Below are positions 1 to 8,296 of a stretch of DNA of 64,000 nucleotides, piece by piece. Positions within the stretch are counted from its first letter, which is position 1, and each line of letters begins with the position of its first letter. Location of the stretch: assembly GCA_002862085.1 (NCBI GenBank), contig PKCK01000063.1:122053-186052 (forward strand), given 5' to 3'. Both the position numbers and the translations under genes were made by a program. This DNA is from Planctomycetota bacterium (GTDB lineage Bacteria > Planctomycetota > UBA1135 > GCA-002686595). The notes beneath the pieces are model-generated. The model did no database searches. It worked only from the letters and a program-made list of their open reading frames with translations, and had not been told where the DNA came from.

Positions 1-1610
1 CGGCGCTCCGGACGCTGGGCGTGGTCCCGATCCTGGTCCCCCCGATCATGCTCGCGATGACCTGGACGATGGTGCTCGACGCGAGGGGTCCGCTGATGTG
101 CGCTCTGATCCTCGGCTTCGCGACCTTCCCCCTGGTGAGCCTGTTCACGAGCCGCGCAGCCGAGCGGATCGACACCAGGCGGGAGGAGGCCGCCCGCCTC
201 ATCGGCGGCCTGCCGGCGGTCCTCTCGCTGAATCTCCAGCTCGTCCTCCCAGCGGCCCTCGGTGGCGCGCTCCTGAGCTTCATCGTTGCGATCAACGACT
301 TCGCGCTTCCCGACTACGTGTCGGCGGTGGGGAGGAAATTCAACGTCTACGCGGGGGAGGTCTTCAGCACCTGGCAGGTCGACGGAAAGGAGGCCCGAGC
401 CGTCGCGACGGCGCTCCCACTGGTCGCCCTGACCCTCCTCGCGATCACGCCGCTGCTCATGCTGAGGCGTCGTGATCAACTCACCACGATCGACGGGGAT
501 TTCGAAGCGCCGGGCCGCATCCAGCTCGGCCGCTGGCGGTCGGTCGCGACCACCTTCTGCGTCCTCGTGGTCGCGGTCGCAGCCATCCTCCCCATCGGCC
601 GCCTCGCCTACGAAGCCGGTGGAGGTCCGCGGGTCTTCAGCGGGATCTCCATCAGGCGAGTCGCCTGGCTCCAGGGCGGCGGCGCTGCTGCCAATGCTCC
701 CGCTCCGACCGGGAGCCCGGCCGGCGGACAGGACCTCTCCAAGGCCGCTCGCGAGGCCACCGTCGAGAAGTCCCAGAACGCCGCCCTGCTCTCCGCCGGG
801 CTCGAGCCGCGGGCGCAGCCTCCGGCGCAGGTGGCCCCATCGGCGATGCGCAATCGAGCCGTCGACCTTGCAGCGCCCGAGGTCGCGGCCGCCATCGCCG
901 CACGCGAAGGTGACGACGTCTCCGACGCCGGCGGCGGCATCCCCGTGTTCGTCGGCAACCTCCGGGCCGCGTTCGCGCGCGCGTTCGAACTGTCGAGAGA
1001 GAGCCTCGCCTCCAGTCTGCTCATCGCGTTGCTGACCGCGTCGATCTGCCTTCCGCTGGCGCTCGTCCTGGGCCACGCAGTGCGAAGGTCGCGCCGAGGC
1101 GCGCTTCTCCAGGTCGCGTCCCTCCTCCCGCTGGTGGTCCCTGCGACCCTCTTCGGCATCGGCACGATCGTGCTGTGGAACAGGGAGTTCTCCGCTCGCT
1201 TCTACGACAGCCAGGGCCTCGTGGTCCTCCTCTTCGTCGGACGGTTCCTCGGCATCGCGGTGCTGATCGTCTCCGGCGCCATCGCGTCGTACAGCGTCAG
1301 GCTCGAGGAGTCAGCGCGCCTCGCTGGTGCCGGCCCGATCGGTCGCTTGTTCATGGTGGTCGCGCCAGGCATCTGGCCGACCCTCGTTGGAACATGGATC
1401 GCGATCTTCGCCCTGTCGATCCGCGAACTGGACGCAGCGGTGCTCGTCCCGGCCGCCAACGACACCGCCATGTTCCGCGTCTTCAACGCGGTCCACTTCG
1501 GTCGCGACGACTTCGTCTCCGCCCTGGCGCTCCTCGTCATCTTCTCCATCCTCCTGCCCGGCGCCCTCTGGTCCCTGTTCTTCAGGGCTCGCCTGCGTTT
1601 CCTGCCGTGA
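1..1610 (+). CDS. ABC transporter permease, two fused modules (5' partial)
   Basis: Integral membrane permease of an ABC uptake system of the FbpB/ThiP type, with two permease modules in one chain. The frame (first full codon at base 3) is open to the left edge, so the N-terminus is missing; about 535 residues are visible. Two EAA-type loops that dock the ATPase are seen, near bases 180-270 (EEAARLIGG then LVLPA) and 1300-1380 (LEESARLAGAG then PGIWP), each inside a block of hydrophobic helices. Between the halves, bases 620-950 encode roughly 110 Ala/Pro/Gly-rich residues without membrane character, probably an extracytoplasmic loop. The stop overlaps the GTG start of the ATPase gene. No binding protein gene is in view, so the substrate (ferric iron, thiamine or another small ligand) is open. 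Confidence 0.85.
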   Translation, partial: ALRTLGVVPILVPPIMLAMTWTMVLDARGPLMCALILGFATFPLVSLFTSRAAERIDTRREEAARLIGGLPAVLSLNLQLVLPAALGGALLSFIVAINDFALPDYVSAVGRKFNVYAGEVFSTWQVDGKEARAVATALPLVALTLLAITPLLMLRRRDQLTTIDGDFEAPGRIQLGRWRSVATTFCVLVVAVAAILPIGRLAYEAGGGPRVFSGISIRRVAWLQGGGAAANAPAPTGSPAGGQDLSKAAREATVEKSQNAALLSAGLEPRAQPPAQVAPSAMRNRAVDLAAPEVAAAIAAREGDDVSDAGGGIPVFVGNLRAAFARAFELSRESLASSLLIALLTASICLPLALVLGHAVRRSRRGALLQVASLLPLVVPATLFGIGTIVLWNREFSARFYDSQGLVVLLFVGRFLGIAVLIVSGAIASYSVRLEESARLAGAGPIGRLFMVVAPGIWPTLVGTWIAIFALSIRELDAAVLVPAANDTAMFRVFNAVHFGRDDFVSALALLVIFSILLPGALWSLFFRARLRFLP

Positions 1611-2299
1611 TCGACCAGCAACAGAACGTCCCCGCGATCAGCTGCGCGAACCTGAGCGTCACGGCCGGCCCGGTCACTCTGATCCGGGACATCTCCCTCG
1701 ACGTGGCGCAGGGAGAACACGTGCTGCTCGTGGGTCCGTCGGGAAGCGGGAAGACCACGCTCCTCCGCGCGATCGCCGGACTCGTGGTCCCCGCTGCAGG
1801 TGAGGTCTCCCTGTTCGGCCGCATCGCAAGCGTGCCGGGAAGGACTCCTGTACCGCCCGAGGACCGCGGCACCCAGATGATGTTCCAGGGGGGCGCACTT
1901 TGGCCGCACCTCTCCGTCGCCGGGACCCTCGAATTCGTCCTCAAACGACGAACCTCGCTCGACTCCAAGGCCCGCGGTTCACGAATCGGCGAGCTCCTCG
2001 AACTCGTCGACCTCGAGGGGTTCGAGACGCGCCGCGCGCCCAGCCTCTCGGGCGGCGAGGCCCAGCGACTCGCTCTGGCGAGGGCCCTCGCGGCCGAGCC
2101 CCGGATCCTGCTGCTCGACGAGCCCCTCGGCCCGCTCGACGCTCCGCGGCGACAGGCGCTGCTGGATCGTCTCCTGGACCTGGGCGGCCGATTCGACCTC
2201 ACCGTGCTCCATGTCACGCACGATCCCTCCGAGGCCAGCCGGATCGCGACCCGGACCATCTCGATCCGGGAAGGCGGTCGTCTGGCGGCCTCCGACTGA
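1607..2299 (+). CDS. ABC transporter ATP-binding protein
   Basis: ATPase subunit that should drive the upstream permease. A GTG start overlaps the permease stop (GTGA), giving 230 residues. Walker A is GPSGSGKTT near residues 43-51, the signature LSGGEAQR at about 147, Walker B ILLLDEPLG just after it, and the switch histidine lies in VLHVTHD. The chain ends soon after the switch region and lacks the C-terminal TOBE domain found in FbpC and PotA proteins of about 350 residues, so in size it is closer to ThiQ. Longer in-frame starts run back inside the permease gene and were not used. Substrate unknown. Confidence 0.88.
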   Translation: MIDQQQNVPAISCANLSVTAGPVTLIRDISLDVAQGEHVLLVGPSGSGKTTLLRAIAGLVVPAAGEVSLFGRIASVPGRTPVPPEDRGTQMMFQGGALWPHLSVAGTLEFVLKRRTSLDSKARGSRIGELLELVDLEGFETRRAPSLSGGEAQRLALARALAAEPRILLLDEPLGPLDAPRRQALLDRLLDLGGRFDLTVLHVTHDPSEASRIATRTISIREGGRLAASD

Positions 2300-2389
2300 G
2301 GGCCTCCCGCGACCTCTCGCCGCGGGGATTCGCTTCCCCCTCGATGCGCTGGCGTGACCGCGCCCCGGAAGGTGAGCTATGAGGGCGCC

Positions 2390-3415
2390 ATGCGAATCGT
2401 CTCGGGAATCGTCGTGCTGCTCCTCGCGAGCTGGTTCCTCTCCGCGCTCCTCGGAACGCCGGAGGAGTCCGCGGCGGCGCAGACCCCGACCGAGTGGATC
2501 AGCTCCTCCCAGTGCGCGGAGTGCCACCAGCAGATCTACGACGAGTGGAAGAGCTCGCCCCACGCGAACGCGTGGAACAACGAGGACGTCAGGGCGCAGT
2601 CGGACGACTTCGCCAACAAGGACTGCATCGACTGCCATGCGCCACGTCCGGTCTTCGAGACGGGTCTCGGCAAGCGCGTGCTGCCCCGCTCGGCGAGGCG
2701 TTCGGAGGGCGTCGACTGCCTGACGTGCCATCTCCTGCCGGACGGTGGCATGGCGGCGACCATCACCAATCCCCGCGCAGCCTGCCAGCCCACGACGCGC
2801 CGCGAACTGCAGCGAGTGAGCCTCTGCGCCGGGTGCCATGACCAGCACAAGACCGTCCAGCAGTGGAAGGCAACGCCCCACGCGGAGCACCGTGAGGGCT
2901 GCATGGAGTGCCACATGCCCTACCGGGACGGGACGCCGGAGGGCGGGCGTGTCCACGTCATGCCGGGGGGGCACTACATCGAGATGGTCCGCTCGGCGGT
3001 CGAGCTCACGGCGGCCCGCGGAGCTGACGGAGTGGCACGAGTGACGCTCGAGAACACCAGCGGCCACGCTTATCCCACGGACGAGCGCAGTCGCGCATCG
3101 GATCTGTGGTGGCGCACCCTCCCGGCCGAGGAGGGTGTGGAACCCGGTCCGTGGACCCACCTCCACAGGATCCGGGACCCCTACCGCCACGAGAAGGACC
3201 TCGCCAGCACACTGCTCCACTGGGGTGAGACCCGGACGCTCAGGGTCGAGGACAGCGACGGGACGGCCGTTGAAGGGCGTGTCGAGGTGGTCCTCGTCTA
3301 CAAACGAACGCCCTACTACCGGGATACGGAGACGGGCCTCGCGATGCATCTGGTCGACGTGGAGGACCCCTTCCAGGACTCCGACCTCGTCCACCGCGTG
3401 ACCATCGAGCCTTGA
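2390..3415 (+). CDS. pentaheme c-type cytochrome, secreted
   Basis: Predicted periplasmic electron-transfer protein of 341 residues. The ATG at 2390 is chosen because it opens directly on a signal peptide (MRIVSGIVVLLLASWFLSAL); an in-frame ATG at 2354 would add 12 polar residues. Five CxxCH heme sites are visible: CAECH at about residue 42, CIDCH at 79, CLTCH at 110, CAGCH at 146 and CMECH at 171. The spacing and the first site (SSQCAECHQQIYDEW) resemble the cytochrome c554-like multiheme family. The last 150 residues carry no heme site and may form a beta-rich domain. The stop overlaps the start of the next gene, which suggests that the two products work together. The redox partner and any enzymatic activity are not evident. 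Confidence 0.85.
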   Translation: MRIVSGIVVLLLASWFLSALLGTPEESAAAQTPTEWISSSQCAECHQQIYDEWKSSPHANAWNNEDVRAQSDDFANKDCIDCHAPRPVFETGLGKRVLPRSARRSEGVDCLTCHLLPDGGMAATITNPRAACQPTTRRELQRVSLCAGCHDQHKTVQQWKATPHAEHREGCMECHMPYRDGTPEGGRVHVMPGGHYIEMVRSAVELTAARGADGVARVTLENTSGHAYPTDERSRASDLWWRTLPAEEGVEPGPWTHLHRIRDPYRHEKDLASTLLHWGETRTLRVEDSDGTAVEGRVEVVLVYKRTPYYRDTETGLAMHLVDVEDPFQDSDLVHRVTIEP

Positions 3416-5019
3416 GGACCGCGTCGGCTGTCATGGTCGCTCTGGCGTTCGCCGGCTGCGGCGGGGGTGAGGACGGCGTCGAGGTCGAACGCCCCACGGC
3501 ACCGGTTCACCGGCAGCTTCGTGATGTCCTGGACGCCGAGATGATCCGTCGGGGGCTCCACGTGCGCCGGGACGTCGGACGCTCTCGGGAGCTGCGCGAC
3601 GACACGGGAGTCCTGCCCCCGGGCGTCGAGGTCGACCCGGGCCCGCCTGCGATCGCGGCCGACGCCAGATCGGCGACCGCGGACGCTTCCCCCGCCGCGC
3701 CCCCGCCCGTCCTGCAGCTGGATCCGGATCTCGTCGAGTTCCGGGACGCGATGGTGGACCTCGTGTTGTCGACCCCGGAAGCCCTCGAGCGGGCCCGGGG
3801 CGACGTCGCGGGGCTCGGGCCGGACATGACCCCCGTGATCGTCCGGGGACTGGAGGACCACCAGCGACCGGCGCTCGAGCGGAAGGCGCTGGTCGACCTC
3901 GGCGCGGCGCTCCCCTCTGCCGAGATCGCCATGGCCCTCTGTCAGGTCGCCTCCGACGCCGAGGAGGCCTGGCTCCGGCGCTACGCGGTCTGGGCGCTGG
4001 AGGGGCACAGATCGGCGGAGGGAGCCGACCGCGTCGTGCCCGGCCTCCTGCTCCGGATGAAGTACGAGTCCGACGGAGAAACACTCGCCTGGATCCTCCG
4101 CTCGCTCTGGGGATTCGGCAACGAGGCGGCGCTCGGTCGTGCGAGGGCGAGGGCCGCGAACCTCGTGGATCCGGCCGGACGAGCCAGCCTCTCGGCGAGC
4201 CTCGCGGGCTACGACGGACTCGAGGGCCCCGAGCCCCTCCCGCCGAGCGAGGAGCTCGTTGGAGAGACCTGGCTGTGGCTCTCCGACGTCTCGGGCGCCC
4301 ATTTCCAACTTCGCGGCGTCGACGACGCCCGCTACGTCCTCTCCTCCCTCGGCCCGTGGGCAGGGGCGGTCTTCGCTCTGGCTCTCGAGGACGACGACGA
4401 CTACGTACGCCTCCACACCGCGCAGATCCTCGAGCGCATGGGGCCGCGCGGCCGCAGCGCCACCGCCTCGCTCGGCGCTGCGCTCGAGGATCCGAACGGC
4501 GCCGTACGCGGCGCGGCGGCCGAGGCGCTCGTGGCCGTGGCAGGGGCGCAGGCCGAGGCGACGCTGAGCGCCAGATTGGACTCGTCCCCATCGCCGCCCT
4601 ACGAGGACCGCGTCGCGCTGGCCCGGGCTCTGGGGCGCCTGCCATCGCCGCCGCTCGGCCGCCTCCGGGCGCTCTTCGAGAGCAGTCCAGGAGTGGACCT
4701 CCGGCTGGCCTGCGCGGAGGGACTCCTGCGCGCAGGGGACGACCAGGCACTCACATGGCTCCTCCAGCAGCTCCGCTCCTCGAGCGGCGATCCCGCCGGA
4801 GCCGAGGCGGCGGTGGGGCGATGGCTCGCTTCACCTGCGATGGCCGACCCGGCCCTGCTGGATCGGGGTGCCGCTCTCGACGCGTGGCGCGCTCACGAAG
4901 CCTCTGGCGCCGTGATCCACAGCGCCACCGAGGCGTCCCGTCGCCGGCGTCTGCGCGCGGACGCCCTGGAGCGCGTCCGGACGCTCCCCGCCGAACAGGG
5001 AAGCCCCACACAGCGGTGA
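3412..5019 (+). CDS. HEAT-repeat lipoprotein
   Basis: Predicted lipoprotein of 535 residues. The TTG start at 3412 overlaps the cytochrome stop (TTGA) and gives an N-terminus with a basic residue, a hydrophobic stretch and a lipobox-like LAFAGC with Cys at residue 15; starting at the in-frame ATG 3433 would remove the basic residue. After a disordered Pro/Ala-rich stretch (to about residue 100), the protein is Ala/Leu/Arg-rich helical sequence with HEAT/PBS-lyase-like repeats, clearest at about residues 310-400 (WAGAVFALALEDDDDYVR, AVRGAAAEALVAVAG). Such repeats are usually protein-binding scaffolds. The tight overlap suggests it anchors or organises the cytochrome, which is an inference. No catalytic motif was seen. 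Confidence 0.72.
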   Translation: MRTASAVMVALAFAGCGGGEDGVEVERPTAPVHRQLRDVLDAEMIRRGLHVRRDVGRSRELRDDTGVLPPGVEVDPGPPAIAADARSATADASPAAPPPVLQLDPDLVEFRDAMVDLVLSTPEALERARGDVAGLGPDMTPVIVRGLEDHQRPALERKALVDLGAALPSAEIAMALCQVASDAEEAWLRRYAVWALEGHRSAEGADRVVPGLLLRMKYESDGETLAWILRSLWGFGNEAALGRARARAANLVDPAGRASLSASLAGYDGLEGPEPLPPSEELVGETWLWLSDVSGAHFQLRGVDDARYVLSSLGPWAGAVFALALEDDDDYVRLHTAQILERMGPRGRSATASLGAALEDPNGAVRGAAAEALVAVAGAQAEATLSARLDSSPSPPYEDRVALARALGRLPSPPLGRLRALFESSPGVDLRLACAEGLLRAGDDQALTWLLQQLRSSSGDPAGAEAAVGRWLASPAMADPALLDRGAALDAWRAHEASGAVIHSATEASRRRRLRADALERVRTLPAEQGSPTQR

Positions 5020-5041
5020 ACGGACCGCCGCGCCGGGAGCC

Positions 5042-5962
5042 TCACCGGAACAGGCTCCCGAGCACCAAGGCCCCCCAGAGCAAGGCGTTGATCACGAAGA
5101 TCAAATCACCGCCCAGGAGCACGCGCGTCGGGCTTCCTCCACCCTCTTGTCGCTGCACCAGCAGGAGATAGCGGAAGAGGCCGAACACGACGAGGGGCAC
5201 GGACCAGACGAGGTGGTTGTCCGGCCCGAACTTGGCGGCCGTCGCGTCGTCGACCGTGTACATCGCATAGGTGATGATCGCGCAGCCAGCGAGAACGCTC
5301 GTCACCTGGTCCAGGAACTGGGGCGTGTACTGTCCCAGGTTCTTCCGGTGCTGGGACGCATCTGCGCCGAGAAGGTCCATCTCCGCGCGCCGCTTGCAGA
5401 ACGCGAGGAAGAGCGCGAGGAAGAGCGTGGAGAGGAGCAGCCACTGAGAGATCGGCGCGGCGGCCGCGTAGGCCCCGGCCACGACGCGCAGCATGAAGCC
5501 AAGAGCGATCAGGAACGCGTCGACGATCGCCAGCTGCTTCAGCTTGAGGGAGTAGAGGAGATTGGAGGCCATGTAGATCCCCACCACCAGGACCACGCTG
5601 CCAGCGCCCGCGGTCTCGACGAACGGGGTCGCCAGGTGCGCGAGCGAGAGCGAGGCCGCGACGCAGGCCACGGACGCGAGCAGGGCGGCCGGGATGGAGA
5701 GCTCGCCCGCTGCGATGGGACGCTTGCACTTCTCCGGGTGCTGCCGATCCGACTCGACGTCGACGACGTCGTTCACGAGGTAGATCGCGCTGGCTCCGAG
5801 GCAGAAGGCCGCCGTGGCCATCAGCACGCGCATGAGCCTGTCCGCCGTGCTCGGAGCCTCCGGTCCGGCTTCGCCGAGCGCGAAGACGAGGGCCGCCAGA
5901 ACGAAGACGTTCTTGACCCACTGATGGGGCCGCATGGCGCGAAGTAGTGCGACGGGGTTCAT
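5042..5962 (-). CDS. UbiA-family prenyltransferase, decaprenyl-phosphate phosphoribosyltransferase-like
   Basis: Polytopic membrane enzyme of 306 residues. The first Asp-rich motif (NDVVDVESDRQHPEKCKRP) matches the NDxxDxxxDxxHPxKxRP form of the branch that moves phosphoribose onto polyprenyl phosphate; the N-terminal MRPHQWVKN block is also typical of that branch. In actinobacteria this reaction begins arabinose donor synthesis. In a Gram-negative the product may serve another surface sugar. The ATG at 5962 is preferred over a GTG two codons upstream (5968). It is the last gene of a minus-strand series and converges with the HEAT lipoprotein gene, 22 bp away. The family call is firm; the exact acceptor and donor are inferred. 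Confidence 0.82.
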   Translation of the reverse strand: MNPVALLRAMRPHQWVKNVFVLAALVFALGEAGPEAPSTADRLMRVLMATAAFCLGASAIYLVNDVVDVESDRQHPEKCKRPIAAGELSIPAALLASVACVAASLSLAHLATPFVETAGAGSVVLVVGIYMASNLLYSLKLKQLAIVDAFLIALGFMLRVVAGAYAAAAPISQWLLLSTLFLALFLAFCKRRAEMDLLGADASQHRKNLGQYTPQFLDQVTSVLAGCAIITYAMYTVDDATAAKFGPDNHLVWSVPLVVFGLFRYLLLVQRQEGGGSPTRVLLGGDLIFVINALLWGALVLGSLFR

Positions 5963-6097
5963 CTGCACGCGAGGAGGGCTGACGGCCTCAGGCCGGGTCC
6001 CGCGCTTTCACGCGGACCTGGCTGGCGTACACCGCCACCGGTGTGGATCGGCTGGACCACACAATCCTCTGCGGGCCAAGTCCGATTACTTCGCGTC

Positions 6098-6775
6098 CTA
6101 CCTGTCGTTCGTGAGGGATTGAAGTCCCGGAATGGGAGAGTCTGCCCCCACCGGGATGTACGTGACGCTCTCGTCGTCGGAGAGAAGGCCTTTCTCCTGC
6201 TCCTCGACCAGCTCCAGAGCGCGCACCTGGAGGTCGTCCCAGAGGACGTTCGTCGTGGTGAAGTGGTTTCCACCCTCGCCCATGGGGTCGTCGTTGTCAT
6301 CGGCCATCAGCGCCGTCTTCCCGCTCCCCTGGCGTCCCCGAAGTCGCGCCCGCTTCAGATCACGACCCGCGTAGGAGGACCAGCCGGGCCCGAAGAGCTC
6401 CTTGTTGGCCGGGGCGTACCACTCGGCGCGATCGATCTCCTCGATCGCAGGATCGAGGCTCTCGAGGTCCACAGCCGGGCAGTTCAATCGCCGTGTGTTG
6501 GCCACGGTGGGCATCCAGACCTTGTCGGAGACGATGGCCGCGAAGAACCCCACGCCGGAGTCCTTCGGCCACCGCTTGTACTTGTTCTGGTACTCGAGGA
6601 ACCCGGTCCGGACCTTGTCGAGGTTCTGGGCGCATGCGGTCTCCTCGCTGGCCCGGATCGCGCTCATCACGTTCGGGACGACCGCGGCGGCCAAGAGGCC
6701 GATGATGACGAAGACAGCGATCAGCTCGACCAGCGTGAAGCCGGCGCGGCGGAGCGTGCGGGAGGGTCGCTTCAT
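6098..6775 (-). CDS. type II secretion/type IV pilin-like protein (GspG-like pseudopilin)
   Basis: Protein of 225 residues with a class III signal: a short basic leader (MKRPSRTLRRAG) followed by FTLVELIAVFVIIGLLAAAVVP. A prepilin peptidase would cut after the Gly, leaving N-terminal Phe with Glu at position 5. The hydrophobic helix is followed by an assembly-type region and a globular domain with Trp/Tyr-rich segments (NKYKRWPKDSGVG), like GspG-type pseudopilins. The ATG at 6775 is used because it fits the leader; the frame is open far upstream through metK, but those codons are antifunctional shadow. No secretion ATPase, inner-membrane platform or peptidase gene is nearby, so this is an orphan pilin that would use machinery coded elsewhere. 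Confidence 0.85.
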   Translation of the reverse strand: MKRPSRTLRRAGFTLVELIAVFVIIGLLAAAVVPNVMSAIRASEETACAQNLDKVRTGFLEYQNKYKRWPKDSGVGFFAAIVSDKVWMPTVANTRRLNCPAVDLESLDPAIEEIDRAEWYAPANKELFGPGWSSYAGRDLKRARLRGRQGSGKTALMADDNDDPMGEGGNHFTTTNVLWDDLQVRALELVEEQEKGLLSDDESVTYIPVGADSPIPGLQSLTNDR

Positions 6776-6900
6776 GGGCTCGTGTTGGTTCGCGGTTCCG
6801 TGGCGGTCGCGTAGCGAGTGTACAGCCGCGGAGGCGCCGAGTAACGACCCGGCGCCCCCGCGGAGCCTGGAATTGGCGGGGAATTGCCCGAGATCGACGA

Positions 6901-8088
6901 TCAAACGGTCGCGGCGACGGCCTCCTTGAGGGCGTCCACCTTGCTCGTCTCCTCCCATGAGAAGCCCGGCCGGCCGAAGTGCCCGTTCGCTGCGGTGGCC
7001 TTGAAGATCGGAGCCTTCAGGCCCAAGGCGTCGATGATTCCCTTCGGCGTCAGGTCGAACACCTGCTCGACGGCGCGAGCGATCGCACCCTCGTCCGCCG
7101 TCGCGGTCCCGAAGGTGTCCACGCGTACGGAGAGCGGCTTCGCAACGCCGATGGCGTAGGAGAGCTGGACCTCGCACCGCGTTGCCAGCCCGGCCGCCAC
7201 GACGTTCTTGGCGACCCAGCGGGCCGCATAGGCGGCGGAGCGGTCCACCTTGCTGGGGTCCTTCCCGCTGAATGCGCCCCCACCATGCCGGCCCATTCCT
7301 CCGTAGGTGTCGACGATGATCTTGCGCCCGGTGAGCCCGCAGTCGCCGTGGGGCCCTCCGATGACGAACTTCCCGGTCGGGTTGACGTGGTAGATCGTCT
7401 CGTCGTCGAGCATCTCCGCCGGGACCACGGCCTTGATGACGTGCTCGATGATCTCGCTCTTGATCTCCTGGAGGACCTCGGCCTCCTCGGACTTCCCGTT
7501 CACCTCGGGGTCGTGCTGCGTGGAGATCACGACGGTGTGGACGCGGACCGGCCTGTCGCCCTCGTACTCGACGGTGACCTGACTCTTGCTGTCGGGACGC
7601 AGCCAGGGGAGCGTCTTGTTCTCGCGAAGAGAGGCCATGCGCTCCACCAGACGGTGCGAGAGGTGGATCGGAAGCGGCATCAGCTCCGCGGTCTCGTCGC
7701 AGGCGTAGCCGAACATGAGGCCCTGGTCGCCGGCGCCCTGCTCCACGTGGAGGCCCTTGTCGTCGTCGACCCCCTGAGCGATGTCCGGGGATTGCCGGTC
7801 GAGGCTGACCATCACCGCGCAGGTGTCCGCGTTGATCCCGAAGGCGTCGTCGGTGTAACCGATCCCGCGGATCGCGTCGCGCACGACGTCCTGGTAGTCG
7901 ACGCGCGCGGTCGTCGTGATCTCGCCGGCGATGACACAGATACCGGTGGTCACCATCGTCTCGCACGCGACGCGACTGTTGGGGTCCTGGGCCAGGAGCG
8001 CGTCGAGGACTGCGTCGGAGACCTGGTCGGCCACCTTGTCGGGGTGGCCCATGGAGACTGATTCGGACGTGAAGAGGGAACGGGCCAT
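6901..8088 (-). CDS. metK: S-adenosylmethionine synthetase
   Basis: Makes S-adenosylmethionine from methionine and ATP in the cytoplasm. The 395-residue length fits the family. The N-terminal block [17 protein letters not shown], the methionine/ATP-site loop [16 protein letters not shown], and the Pro-loop region [19 protein letters not shown] are all present. The ATG at 8088 starts [10 protein letters not shown], the canonical N-terminus; the frame continues 54 codons upstream to another ATG but with unrelated low-complexity sequence. It lies between waaA and the pseudopilin gene on the same strand. The 208 bp upstream contains no recognisable SAM riboswitch core. Confidence 0.97.
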   Translation of the reverse strand: MARSLFTSESVSMGHPDKVADQVSDAVLDALLAQDPNSRVACETMVTTGICVIAGEITTTARVDYQDVVRDAIRGIGYTDDAFGINADTCAVMVSLDRQSPDIAQGVDDDKGLHVEQGAGDQGLMFGYACDETAELMPLPIHLSHRLVERMASLRENKTLPWLRPDSKSQVTVEYEGDRPVRVHTVVISTQHDPEVNGKSEEAEVLQEIKSEIIEHVIKAVVPAEMLDDETIYHVNPTGKFVIGGPHGDCGLTGRKIIVDTYGGMGRHGGGAFSGKDPSKVDRSAAYAARWVAKNVVAAGLATRCEVQLSYAIGVAKPLSVRVDTFGTATADEGAIARAVEQVFDLTPKGIIDALGLKAPIFKATAANGHFGRPGFSWEETSKVDALKEAVAATV

Positions 8089-8296
8089 GGAGCTGGGGTC
8101 CTGGTGCGCTCGAGGCGGCCGAGGAAGACGGCGCGCGGAAGGATGGATCGGGAGACGCCCCGTCGGGGCGGGCGGCAGATGATACGGCGACCCGCTGGCG
8201 ACGAACAGGAGCCGGAAGCGCCATTGCGCCGGGTCCTGGGGCGAGGTCATCGATCAGGCCCGGGCGCCCATCATCTGTCCTGGCTTCCCCGAGGGT

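Noticed and set aside
8089..8296. Possible SAM riboswitch upstream of metK
   Set aside because: The core sequences of known SAM riboswitch classes were not seen; only a small GC hairpin with a 3-base loop near 8158-8172 is present.
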